A stretch of 64,000 nt of DNA, taken from positions 16,455-80,454 of the forward strand of contig DATJWB010000160.1 of the NCBI GenBank assembly GCA_035501495.1, written 5' to 3'. The notes beneath the pieces were generated by a model. The model ran no database searches. It saw nothing but the letters and a program-made list of their open reading frames with translations, and was not told the origin of the DNA. Source of the stretch: JAIQFL01 sp035501495 (GTDB taxonomy: Bacteria > Acidobacteriota > Terriglobia > Bryobacterales > Bryobacteraceae). Shown piece after piece: positions 1 through 7,721 of this stretch. The translations under genes were made by a program, and so were the position numbers. Numbering within the stretch: the first letter of the stretch is position 1; every line of letters begins with the position of its first letter.

Positions 1-564
1 CTGGCCGACAATGACCTGCAGGAGATACCCTCAACGATCGCGCGCCTCGAGCGGCTTCGCATGCTCGATCTCGGACACAACGCCCTGCGTTCGCTGCCCG
101 AAAGTCTGGGCGAACTCGAGAATCTCTCGGATTTCCTCTACCTTCACGACAACCGCCTAACGTCCCTTCCCTCGTCTTTGGCACGCCTGAAGCGGCTGCG
201 GTATTTGAATATCAGCGAGAATGCCTTCGAGACTTTACCGGAATGCATTTGCGCGATGCACGGCCTGATCGAGCTGCGGGCATGCGACAACCCGCTCGCG
301 GGTTTGCCCGAGAGTCTTCAGCGACTCACGGCGCTGCGGGAACTGCATTTGAGGAACACCAGGCTGAAGTATCTGCCGGACGCGATCGGCGGGCTCCTCG
401 AATTGCGGCTGATCGACCTCCGCGGTACTCCCCTCGAGTATCTGCCGCCGGCGCTCGCGGCTTTACCACGATTGGGGAAAATCGACCTGCGATGGGTCCC
501 TGGCTTGGAACCACCCGCCTGGCTGGCGGATCTGGAAGCCCGCGGCTGCCTGGTGTACCGTTAG
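1..564 (+). CDS. Leucine-rich repeat protein, 5' end outside window
   Basis: The reading frame is open from the first base, so the start lies upstream; 187 residues are visible. They form about seven consecutive 23-residue leucine-rich repeats with the plant/bacterial LAP-type spacing (L-x-x-L-P-x-x-L-x-x-L-x-x-L-x-x-L-x-L-x-x-N), then a short cap ending in CLVYR. Such repeats form a curved solenoid that binds other proteins. No enzymatic domain, signal peptide or membrane segment is visible in this part, although the missing N-terminus could hold one. The downstream gene is on the opposite strand and its stop is 13 bases away. Family assignment is secure; the partner and role are unknown. 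Confidence 0.85.
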   Translation: MADNDLQEIPSTIARLERLRMLDLGHNALRSLPESLGELENLSDFLYLHDNRLTSLPSSLARLKRLRYLNISENAFETLPECICAMHGLIELRACDNPLAGLPESLQRLTALRELHLRNTRLKYLPDAIGGLLELRLIDLRGTPLEYLPPALAALPRLGKIDLRWVPGLEPPAWLADLEARGCLVYR

Positions 565-576
565 CTGGTCGATGAG

Positions 577-1857
577 CTACGAGCGCAACAGACCCAACGA
601 AGCTCCTGGCTTGAACCCCGGAAACACCGAGCTCAGATCGTTCCGCCCCAGATGTCCTCGCACCAGTTCGCTCAGCACGGTCCGGAAATCCGTTGTGACG
701 GCGAGATCGCGGCCTTCGAACAACTGCTCCTTCTCGAGCCCGGGCCACTCGCCGTAAATCCTGCCGCCCTGCACGGCGCCGCCCAGCACCATCATGACGC
801 TGCCGTGACCATGATCGGTGCCGCCCGTGCCGTTTTCTTCCACCGTGCGGCCGAACTCGGACATCGTCACGATGACCACGTCTTCCAGGCGGTCGCCGAG
901 GTCCTGGCAGAAGGCAGTGATGGCGCTCGAAAACTGGTTCAGCAGATTGGGCAGCTGGTTGTTCTCGTTCTGATGATGGTCCCAGCCATCCACTTCGGCA
1001 AATGCCGCCTCCACGCCCGCATCGGATTTGATCAGCCGCGCCAATTCCTGCAAGTTTCTGCCAAGCTGTCCCCCCGTGTTGTAGGATGGCCGATTGTTCG
1101 GACCCGGCCCGCCGGTTCCCGGAGCGGGCGGCGCCTGTCTCCTTCCATTTCCGGGCTCCGGAGTCATGGACTGCAGCATCTTCATGGCTTCAAATGCGTC
1201 CTTGCCGGTCCGGCGCATGGTGGCATCGGGCGTGAGCGAATACATGTTTTGAAGAATGGCCAGCCGTTCCTGATCCGAGATGTGGAAGTCCTGAACATTG
1301 CCGAGCGCAATGGCCTCGTACTCGCCGCGGAGCGTTCTGGGAACGCGGTTGGTCAGTGCAACCGCCCTGAGGGGCGACGCGTTTGGCCCGGGATCGCCGA
1401 GCGCCCGATTGAGCCAGCCGTTCCCGGCCTTCCCCGGCGTTCCGGACTCCATATAGTCCTGCGCATCGAAGTGCGAACGCGAGGGGTCGGGCGAGCCGGT
1501 GGCTTCCACAATCGCGAGGTGCTTCTGGTCCCACAGCTCTTTGAAGAACCGCAATCCCGCATGCAACCCGAACCTTCCGTCGAGATCGATTACCGGGCCG
1601 AAGGGGCCATTATTCAAGTTGTCATCCTGAGGCCGGGGAGCCTGCAGGCCAAGCGTGGGCCGCACCTCGCGATACCGCGGATCTCCGAACGGCACCACGA
1701 TATTCAACCCGTCTGCCGCTCCTCGCATGAAGATCGCCACCAGAGTCTTGCGCTTCCTGCCTTCCGAAGCAGCGGCACGAGCCAGCCACATCGGCGCGTG
1801 CCCCATCCCGACCATCGCGATTGCAGAGCCGCGAAGAAAAACCCGCCGTGTCAACAC
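577..1857 (-). CDS. DUF1501 family exported protein (Tat signal)
   Basis: Encodes 426 residues of the DUF1501 family, which has an alkaline-phosphatase/sulfatase-like fold and unknown substrate. The frame is open further upstream, but GTG at 1857 is preferred: it follows AAAGGAGGT and sits 4 bases after the stop of the DUF1800 gene. The new N-terminus starts VLTRRVFLRG, a twin-arginine signal followed by a hydrophobic stretch. Family landmarks include FMRGAADGLNIVVP near residue 43, MSEFGRTVEENG and GGTDHGHG near residue 345; these Asp/His residues are typical metal ligands of the fold. It is almost certainly co-transcribed with the DUF1800 gene, the standard pairing in Acidobacteria, Planctomycetes and many proteobacteria. 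The family is secure; the biochemical function is not known. Confidence 0.88.
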   Translation of the reverse strand: MLTRRVFLRGSAIAMVGMGHAPMWLARAAASEGRKRKTLVAIFMRGAADGLNIVVPFGDPRYREVRPTLGLQAPRPQDDNLNNGPFGPVIDLDGRFGLHAGLRFFKELWDQKHLAIVEATGSPDPSRSHFDAQDYMESGTPGKAGNGWLNRALGDPGPNASPLRAVALTNRVPRTLRGEYEAIALGNVQDFHISDQERLAILQNMYSLTPDATMRRTGKDAFEAMKMLQSMTPEPGNGRRQAPPAPGTGGPGPNNRPSYNTGGQLGRNLQELARLIKSDAGVEAAFAEVDGWDHHQNENNQLPNLLNQFSSAITAFCQDLGDRLEDVVIVTMSEFGRTVEENGTGGTDHGHGSVMMVLGGAVQGGRIYGEWPGLEKEQLFEGRDLAVTTDFRTVLSELVRGHLGRNDLSSVFPGFKPGASLGLLRS

Positions 1858-1861
1858 AGGC

Positions 1862-3850
1862 CTACCTCCTTTCAAAATCGGGCGAACCCAGCACCAGTGA
1901 AGCCACCAGGGCGGGCGAGGAATTCTTGCCCGCCAGCCCGGTGGCGATTGCCTCCAGAGTCTGTTTCGAAGCGTCGTGCCCCAGAAGAGCCTTCGCGATC
2001 GAAGCGTTGTCCATACCTTGCCAGCGGGAAGCGTTGGCGAAGACGCCCGGAACTTCGCCCGCTGCAACCGCGGCGCCGAAATTCATACGCGCGATGACCG
2101 CGGTGGCGCCCAGCCAGGTCTCCGCCACATCCGGGTAACCCGTCGGCTCCATCTTCCCGTAGAGCGCCTGCCCCATGTCCGATATTTTCTGCACGGTGGG
2201 CCCCGCATCGGTCAACTCCGCTCCCATGGCGCGGATGGTGCTGGCAGCCACCTCCAGAGGCGACTTCACACGCGCCTCCCAGGCTCCTTCCGAAAGGAAC
2301 TCGGGCGAGCGGAACATCGTCTCCATCACGGCGCGCAAATCGCCGTCGGTCTTCAGGAACGTCTGCGCCATGCGATCGACCAGCACCGGCGGCGGATTGT
2401 CCGCCACAAAATGGCGGGCGAGCCCCAGCGAGATGAACCTGGCGGTGGATGGGTGGTGGGCGAGAATGTCGATCACTTTCAAACCGTCTTCTTCCTGCCC
2501 GCCGGCTGGAATCTTGTGTCCGAGCACCGTCTTCTCGCCGAAGTCGTGCATGAAAGGCGCGAACACGAATTCCGGATCCTCCGGGTTTCGCACAGTCCAG
2601 CCGGTGAAGCACCGCGCTACCGCAATCACGTCGGCCTGCGTATAGCCGCCCTTCACGCCGAGGGTGTGCAGCTCCATGATTTCCCGGCCGTAGTTCTCAT
2701 TCAGCCCGTGCGACAAGCGTTGCAGGCCGTTCGGAACGATCGAATTCGGCACGCCGTTGACATTTCCACGCCGCGGCGCAAAGGGACCTACGTTGAACGA
2801 TTCGGGCGCCACGGACTCCCAATTGTCGAGGTAGTAGAGCATCGCGGGGTGGCGCGCCGTGGCCAACAGCAGGTCCTTGAAATGTCCCAGCACATGCGGC
2901 CGGATGGCGTCGCGCTCATAGCTTCCGATCAGAACATGGCCGAGATTGTTCGCCATGGCGACGTTCTTGGTGGAATCCACGTTGAAGTGGTTGAACCAAT
3001 AATCGACCAGCACTTCTTCGAGTTGCCGGTTGGAATACACCGCCCGATAGACTCGAGCCTCCTTCAGGTCTTCGCTGACAGCCAACTGCGGCGTGCGCTT
3101 CATCTGGGCCTGGCGCCGGTACTCCGGAAAGAATACCTGGCTCTTCGGAGGCAGGACTGCCACAGCATCGATGCGCTGATCTGCATCGAGCTTTTGAATG
3201 GCCGCCATCACCCGGTCCTTCTCGCCCGAGCGCGCGTCCGCCAGATCGTCCCCTCTCAGCATGTCCTGTAATTGCGGAAAGCGCTTGCGGGCTTCCTTTA
3301 GCCTTTCTTCCTGCAGGGCTTTGCGCGCTTTTTCGGCCTCGTCCCTGTACTTGGGCGTATATTCCATCACATTCGTGGGAAGAGCCGCCAGGACTTTGGC
3401 GCGTTGCTCGGGATCCATAGCGTCGAGCGCGGCGGTCCGCTCTTCCGCGGTTCCGTTCATCACTTTGGTCCGCAGGGACTGGGACAGCCTGTTGATGGTC
3501 GCAAATGGCGGCTCCATCGTGATCATCATCCCCATGTTTTGGTTTTGGGAATAGGCCGCGATGAGTTCGGGTACCGGCATCCGCAGACTCTCGAGAGGCT
3601 TCAGCCGCTGCTCGAGAACCGGGTTCTCGGCAATTTGATCCGGATGAAGCTGCAGCTCGATCCACCTGGCAACACCGATACGACGTACCTCCTCGACACC
3701 GCCCGGGCGAGGCCCGAACGTCAGTCGATTGAGGGCTTGGACGATCTGTCGGTCAGGACTGAGTTTCTGTTCGAAAGGATCGGCCGCCGGGCCGGTGCGA
3801 GGAAGGAACATCACCCCAAAGGCGATGGTGATGGAAAGTACGCGTTTCAT
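1862..3850 (-). CDS. DUF1800 family exported protein
   Basis: Encodes 662 residues. ATG at 3850 is chosen because GGAGG lies about ten bases upstream and the protein then begins MKRVLSITIAFGVMFL, a Sec-type signal peptide; an upstream start nine codons earlier has no such support. The middle holds a charged Glu/Lys/Arg-rich stretch (roughly residues 140-240), probably helical. The conserved DUF1800 core follows, including NENYGREIMELHTLGV and ARCFTGWTV. The stop precedes the DUF1501 GTG start by 4 bases, so the two genes form a translationally linked pair. The family has no established activity; constant pairing with DUF1501 suggests a joint extracytoplasmic function. A TATACT hexamer at 3887-3892 (minus strand) may be its -10 element. 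Confidence 0.88.
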   Translation of the reverse strand: MKRVLSITIAFGVMFLPRTGPAADPFEQKLSPDRQIVQALNRLTFGPRPGGVEEVRRIGVARWIELQLHPDQIAENPVLEQRLKPLESLRMPVPELIAAYSQNQNMGMMITMEPPFATINRLSQSLRTKVMNGTAEERTAALDAMDPEQRAKVLAALPTNVMEYTPKYRDEAEKARKALQEERLKEARKRFPQLQDMLRGDDLADARSGEKDRVMAAIQKLDADQRIDAVAVLPPKSQVFFPEYRRQAQMKRTPQLAVSEDLKEARVYRAVYSNRQLEEVLVDYWFNHFNVDSTKNVAMANNLGHVLIGSYERDAIRPHVLGHFKDLLLATARHPAMLYYLDNWESVAPESFNVGPFAPRRGNVNGVPNSIVPNGLQRLSHGLNENYGREIMELHTLGVKGGYTQADVIAVARCFTGWTVRNPEDPEFVFAPFMHDFGEKTVLGHKIPAGGQEEDGLKVIDILAHHPSTARFISLGLARHFVADNPPPVLVDRMAQTFLKTDGDLRAVMETMFRSPEFLSEGAWEARVKSPLEVAASTIRAMGAELTDAGPTVQKISDMGQALYGKMEPTGYPDVAETWLGATAVIARMNFGAAVAAGEVPGVFANASRWQGMDNASIAKALLGHDASKQTLEAIATGLAGKNSSPALVASLVLGSPDFERR

Positions 3851-3994
3851 CTCCCAGGTACCTCCGCGCAGGAGCAATTACTCTCCAGTATAGACGGGGA
3901 ATCCTCGAAAAACGGTTAACGGGCTTTCCAGTATCCGGCGCACCGGACCGAGAAACTGTGGTGTTTCGAGCAGGCCAAAAATGTCACGCGCGGC

Positions 3995-4228
3995 TCAGGC
4001 CAGCAGATTCACGGCTTCCCGCTCCATTTCATCGGCGGCTTTCGCCAGTTTCAGGCCGGCCTGGTAGGTGTTCTTTCCGGAGAGCAGCGACACGGCGGCA
4101 TCGCTGAGTTGAGCCGTATCCCCACCCTGGGTGGAATTCTCTCCTTGGAACGCCAACTGTTTCCCGGCTTTATCGAATTGAGCTTGTGCCTGATTCAGGC
4201 CCTGCAGTGCAATCGAACAAATCTGCAT
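3995..4228 (-). CDS. Small flagellar rod (FlgC-like) protein, orphan
   Basis: Encodes 77 residues if it starts at ATG 4228 (MQICSIALQGLNQAQ); the frame is open further upstream but without likeness to the family. The N-terminal ISxIALxGLxxA-like start and the C-terminal SLLSGKNTYQAGLKLAKAADEM resemble the short helical ends of axial flagellar rod/hook proteins (FlgB/FlgC/FlgG). The large central beta domain of those proteins is absent, so this is a minimal rod-like protein. No flagellar gene is nearby. It could be a stand-alone member seen in several phyla or a leftover of a larger gene. The assignment rests on motif memory and is moderate. Confidence 0.55.
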   Translation of the reverse strand: MQICSIALQGLNQAQAQFDKAGKQLAFQGENSTQGGDTAQLSDAAVSLLSGKNTYQAGLKLAKAADEMEREAVNLLA

Positions 4229-4298
4229 AGCCTTGCTTATCGGCCGTGTCCGGCCGTTTTTGAGGGAAAACCGCGTTCGAGCTAAAATGGGCCAGTCC

Positions 4299-5009
4299 AT
4301 GGCAATCGATCTGAACCTGCTAGCGCAGTACGACACCCCGACTATCTGCAATGCCATCGAGCTTTTCAACATCCGGCCCCGCAACGAGGGCTACATGGAT
4401 GGCCGCATCCGCGCCTGTTTCCCCGAAATGCCGCCCGTCGCCGGATACGCCGCCACCGCCACCATGCGCTGTGCGTTCCCACGCCGCGAGGGCGACGTTT
4501 ACGGATCCCTGGACCAGCAGGTGGCCCGCTTCTCCGAATTCCCCGGCTCCCCGATCGTAGTCTTTCAGGACCTCGACGACCCGCCGGTGGCCGCTACCTT
4601 CGGCGAGATCATGTGCAGCACGTATCAGGCATTCGGTGCCGCCGGACTGATTACCAGCGGCGCCGCGCGCGACCTCGACCAGGTCCGCCGCCTGGGCTTC
4701 TCCACCTTCAGCAACGGCGCCATCTGCTCGCACGGCTACAGCCACATCGTCGATCTCCACCGCACGGTGCGCGTCGGCGGCCTGACGGTTCACCCCGGCG
4801 ACCTGATCCACGCAGACGCCAACGGAATCGCCACCATACCGCTCGAAATCGCGGACGAGGTGCCCGCAGCGGCGGCGGAGCTGGCAGCCGCTGAAGCCAG
4901 AGTCCTCGACTACCTTCGCGCCGGCAAGCCGGAAGTCCAGCGCTTTAAAGAGGCTCGTGAGGCCATGATGAACGATTTTGCGGCCATTGCCCGCCGGGTC
5001 CGCAGGTGA
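4299..5009 (+). CDS. RraA / HMG-aldolase-like family protein
   Basis: Encodes 236 residues from ATG 4299 (MAIDLNLLAQYDTPT); an in-frame ATG at 4287 is also possible because neither has a strong ribosome-binding site. The sequence matches the RraA/'demethylmenaquinone methyltransferase-like' fold: CNAIELF near the start, GEIMCSTYQAFGAAGLITSGAARDLDQVRR in the centre (the G-x-x-x-A-x-x-G/R-D ligand region binding a divalent metal and an oxo-acid), and HPGDLIHADANGIATIP near the end. Members include 4-hydroxy-4-methyl-2-oxoglutarate and oxaloacetate lyases as well as the RNase E inhibitor RraA. Length and motifs favour the aldolase side, but the substrate cannot be read. It stands alone and points away from the preceding minus-strand gene. 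Confidence 0.75.
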   Translation: MAIDLNLLAQYDTPTICNAIELFNIRPRNEGYMDGRIRACFPEMPPVAGYAATATMRCAFPRREGDVYGSLDQQVARFSEFPGSPIVVFQDLDDPPVAATFGEIMCSTYQAFGAAGLITSGAARDLDQVRRLGFSTFSNGAICSHGYSHIVDLHRTVRVGGLTVHPGDLIHADANGIATIPLEIADEVPAAAAELAAAEARVLDYLRAGKPEVQRFKEAREAMMNDFAAIARRVRR

Positions 5010-5118
5010 CCGGCTGCCGGCCGATCCCTCGGCACCACCCGGAGATTTTTTCGTATACTCGTTCTTGCCCGGCGGCCCCGCCTGCACCGCGCCGCTGGCA
5101 GAAAGGATTCGATCCTGC

Positions 5119-5493
5119 ATGACACGACGGACGATTCTCTCCAGCGCCGTATTGACGATGGCGCTTCTGCAGTTTGCAGGCCCAGCCACTGCCGCCGACA
5201 TCAGCGGCAAATGGATGGGCACGATGCAGACCCCCGACGGACAGAGCCTCGAAATTACCTTCAATTTCAAGATGAGCGGCGAGAAACTCACGGGCACCGT
5301 CGCCAGCAGTTACGGAGAGGGGGAGATCACCGAAGGCAGCGTGAAAGACGACGCCGTGGCATTCATCCTCATGGCCGGCGGAGGCCAATTCAAGATTACC
5401 TACAAAGGCAAGCTGGTGGGCGACGAACTGAAGTTCAACGTCACCCTCGGTGACATGGGCGACCGGGAGATGACCGCCAAGCGCGCCCAATGA
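5119..5493 (+). CDS. Small secreted protein, beta-rich, unknown function
   Basis: Encodes 124 residues from ATG 5119. Residues 1-26 are a signal peptide (MTRRTILSSAVLTMALL, with an ATAAD cleavage region). The mature part of about 100 residues starts with ISGKWMGTMQTPDG and alternates polar and hydrophobic residues in short strands with Gly/Asp turns, suggesting a small beta-barrel of lipocalin or calycin type. A similar architecture is common among acidobacterial secreted proteins. A TATACT hexamer at 5054-5059 could serve as -10 element. No specific function is recognised. Confidence 0.65.
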   Translation: MTRRTILSSAVLTMALLQFAGPATAADISGKWMGTMQTPDGQSLEITFNFKMSGEKLTGTVASSYGEGEITEGSVKDDAVAFILMAGGGQFKITYKGKLVGDELKFNVTLGDMGDREMTAKRAQ

Positions 5494-5604
5494 AGCCGCG
5501 GCCCTCAAGCCTGCCAGGAAGCGATTCCTCCTGGGATTGCTGGTTGGGGGGTTGCTGGTGCCGGGCTTTGTACACCGATATCTTCGAAGCCCGGTAAGCC
5601 GTTT

Positions 5605-6390
5605 ATGTCCGACGTCCCTCTGATCGATTTTCAGAACGTTACCATCCAGCGCGGCGACCGGATCGTGATTGACGGTGTGACCCTGACCATCGCGCAAGGC
5701 GAACACATCGCCATCCTGGGTCCGAACGGCTCGGGGAAATCGACACTCATCAAGGTAATCTCACGCGAACTCTATCCCCGCCTCAAACCCGAACCGTGGT
5801 CGCTGCGCATTCTCGGCCGGGAACGCTGGCATCTGTTCGACCTGCGCAATCATCTCGGCATCGTCTCGAACGACTGGATGCAGATGTGCACGCGCGACTA
5901 CTCCGGCTATGAAATCGTGCTCTCCGGCTTCTTCGGCAGCGTGGGCATCTGGCCCAATCACGAGGTCACCGCAGGGATGGAAGAGAAGGCCCGCGAAGTC
6001 ATGGAGCTTCTCGAGATCGCACACCTGGCGGCCCGCGACACCAACGAGATGTCCTCAGGCGAAGCGCGCCGCATCCTGATCGGCCGCGCGTTGGTACACG
6101 ATCCTCAGGCGCTGGTGCTCGACGAGCCTACCTCCAGCCTCGATCTCCACGCCACCTGCGAGTTGCGCGAAATCCTCCGGAAACTGGCCGCCAACGGAAT
6201 CAGCATCATCATGGTCACGCATCACCTGCCCGACATCATTCCGGAAATCCGCCGCGTGGCGATGTTTCGGAATGGACGGGTCTATTGCGACGGCCCGAAA
6301 GAACAGGTGCTCGGTGCCGGCCCGCTAAGCGGCCTGTTCGGCATTCCCGTCGAAGTGCTGGAACGGTCCGGCTACTACCACGTGCTGTAG
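5605..6390 (+). CDS. Orphan ABC transporter ATP-binding protein
   Basis: Encodes a 261-residue ABC ATPase with all motifs in order: Walker A GPNGSGKS (residues 39-46), the ABC signature in the degenerate form SSGEA (150-154), Walker B ending in DEP (173-175) and the H-loop His (206, MVTHH). The pattern between Walker A and the signature, with a Trp-rich stretch near residues 65-92, resembles ATPases of the ModF/YlmA type, often encoded without a permease. No permease or binding protein is next to it, and the next gene is convergent. The transported substrate is therefore unknown; a non-transport role is possible. A stem (CCGGGCTT/AAGCCCGG, 5561-5594) lies just upstream. Confidence 0.85.
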   Translation: MSDVPLIDFQNVTIQRGDRIVIDGVTLTIAQGEHIAILGPNGSGKSTLIKVISRELYPRLKPEPWSLRILGRERWHLFDLRNHLGIVSNDWMQMCTRDYSGYEIVLSGFFGSVGIWPNHEVTAGMEEKAREVMELLEIAHLAARDTNEMSSGEARRILIGRALVHDPQALVLDEPTSSLDLHATCELREILRKLAANGISIIMVTHHLPDIIPEIRRVAMFRNGRVYCDGPKEQVLGAGPLSGLFGIPVEVLERSGYYHVL

Positions 6391-6413
6391 CGAGGCCGCC
6401 GGCTCGAGGTGGG

Positions 6414-7271
6414 CTATCTCTTCTCGTCCGTCGGCTTCGCGACGGGAGGTGGGGACGCCGGCCTCCAGAACTTGGGATCCACCGACACAATCTCCTCGGG
6501 CGGATTGCTCAACTCCGGCAGGAAGCGGCCGATGATGATGTTCGTCCCCAGAATGTTTTCGGCAAGCTTGCTCTGATAGGTCGCGTAGGATGATCCCAAG
6601 ACCTCCTGCAGCGGCTTGATCTTATCCAGGTCGGCCAGGCTCTTGAGCAGGTTCGTGATGTAGAAGACCCCGGTAGCAGGCTGACCCGCGAGTGCCTGGC
6701 TGACGAACGAGGGGATTCCGGGATTGGCGCGCTCCTGCTCGCCCTTGACAAGCTGGAGTTGTCGCTCGTAGTCGAGAATCCTGCCCGGCCGGACCCGCAC
6801 AATCGCCGTGCGGATGAAACGCGCGCTCCCCACCAGGTTGTTGTAAGCATCGGTGCTCATCGGCTCGTTCGCCGACAGGTCCCGCCGCCGGCGCCGCAGT
6901 TCCGAACGTTCGCTTTCCACCGTAGCGTCGAAATCGGCGCCCAGTTTGTGCATGCCGGCAGTTCCGAGGACTTTGGTCAGTGATCCCTCAAAAGCCTTGA
7001 GCCCTTCCTCCGCGCCTCCGTAATTGGCGCGCACGGAAGTGAAGTACACGGTGTCGGGCTCACCGTACAGGACTCCATAGGCGAGCCAGGTGTCGCCCTT
7101 GTTCTTGCGATTGATCTCCGCTTCCCGTTTGTTGATGGCATCGAATTCGACGCGCTTCCCCATTTTGACCTTGGCGATGAACACGTCCAGGTAGCCGTCC
7201 GGCATCTGCGCGGCTGCCGGGTACGCAAGTATCCCCGCCAGAAACACCCCTGCGAACACATGTTTTCTCAT
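6414..7271 (-). CDS. Secreted protein of unknown function (tandem alpha/beta-barrel-like)
   Basis: Encodes 285 residues from ATG 7271, preceded by GAGGTATTGCAA; this start gives a clear signal peptide (MRKHVFAGVFLAGILAYPAAAQ). The mature part has two similar halves, each opening with a beta strand followed by a charged helix (VFIAKVKMGKRVEFDAINKR and IRTAIVRVRPGRILDYERQ). That is reminiscent of tandem dimeric alpha/beta-barrel (NIPSNAP-like) domains. A very basic segment (SELRRRRRDL) separates the halves, and the C-terminus is proline-rich. The gene is convergent with the ABC ATPase gene. A TATACT hexamer at 7358-7363 (minus) lies upstream. The domain suggestion is tentative. Confidence 0.6.
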   Translation of the reverse strand: MRKHVFAGVFLAGILAYPAAAQMPDGYLDVFIAKVKMGKRVEFDAINKREAEINRKNKGDTWLAYGVLYGEPDTVYFTSVRANYGGAEEGLKAFEGSLTKVLGTAGMHKLGADFDATVESERSELRRRRRDLSANEPMSTDAYNNLVGSARFIRTAIVRVRPGRILDYERQLQLVKGEQERANPGIPSFVSQALAGQPATGVFYITNLLKSLADLDKIKPLQEVLGSSYATYQSKLAENILGTNIIIGRFLPELSNPPEEIVSVDPKFWRPASPPPVAKPTDEKR

Positions 7272-7460
7272 TTGCAATACCTCGTGATGGTCTTGATCGG
7301 CTTCGATTGTTGACCGGATACTCCCCCGCTGGAGTCTCACCTGTTCCGGTTCAAGTCAGTATACGCCTGATCCTCCTTTTCCGGAATCCCTGATTTGGGC
7401 TCAATTTGCAGTGCCATCACGGCCCAGTACTCACAATTCCCGAATGGCTCACGGAGTGGA

Positions 7461-7721
7461 TCAATCCAGCAGATGCTGGTACTCGCCGGGGTCGAGTCCG
7501 AACCGCTCCATCTGTCTGGGCAGGTCGGGCCGAAGTGTCTCCGGTGTGTTTCTCACCCACGCCGCGATTACCGTCTCCACCCCCACGCGGTTCTTGCCAT
7601 CCTCCTCGGCAAGCGCCTCTGCCGTCTGGCGCAATCGCGTCTCGGTGTCCTCGCGGACCGGCCGGGGCGTTTGGGCCAACACCTGGGCGAGTAGATCTTC
7701 GGCTGCGTCGTTCCAATTCAT
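7461..7721 (-). CDS. PCP_red-domain-like small protein
   Basis: Encodes 86 acidic residues. The pattern W-x-x-x-A-x-x-x-L (WNDAAEDLL), then RPVREDTETRLRQTAEALAEE and a helix with VETVIAAW, resembles the small 'proto-chlorophyllide reductase 57 kDa subunit' (PCP_red, PF08369) helical domain. That domain also occurs as a stand-alone protein in non-photosynthetic bacteria. The ATG overlaps the stop of the upstream amidase gene by 4 bases (7718-7721), indicating co-translation with the amidase. No chlorophyll genes are present, so the role is not pigment synthesis. Function is unknown and the domain call moderate. Confidence 0.6.
   Translation of the reverse strand: MNWNDAAEDLLAQVLAQTPRPVREDTETRLRQTAEALAEEDGKNRVGVETVIAAWVRNTPETLRPDLPRQMERFGLDPGEYQHLLD

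Noticed and set aside
652..2097. 481-residue plus-strand reading frame opposite DUF1501
   Set aside because: It is the antisense shadow of a well-supported gene, Arg/His/Pro-rich, with no recognisable domain.
5561..5594. 8-bp stem upstream of the ABC ATPase gene
   Set aside because: The loop is 18 bases with no T-run, so neither a terminator nor a known riboswitch can be supported.
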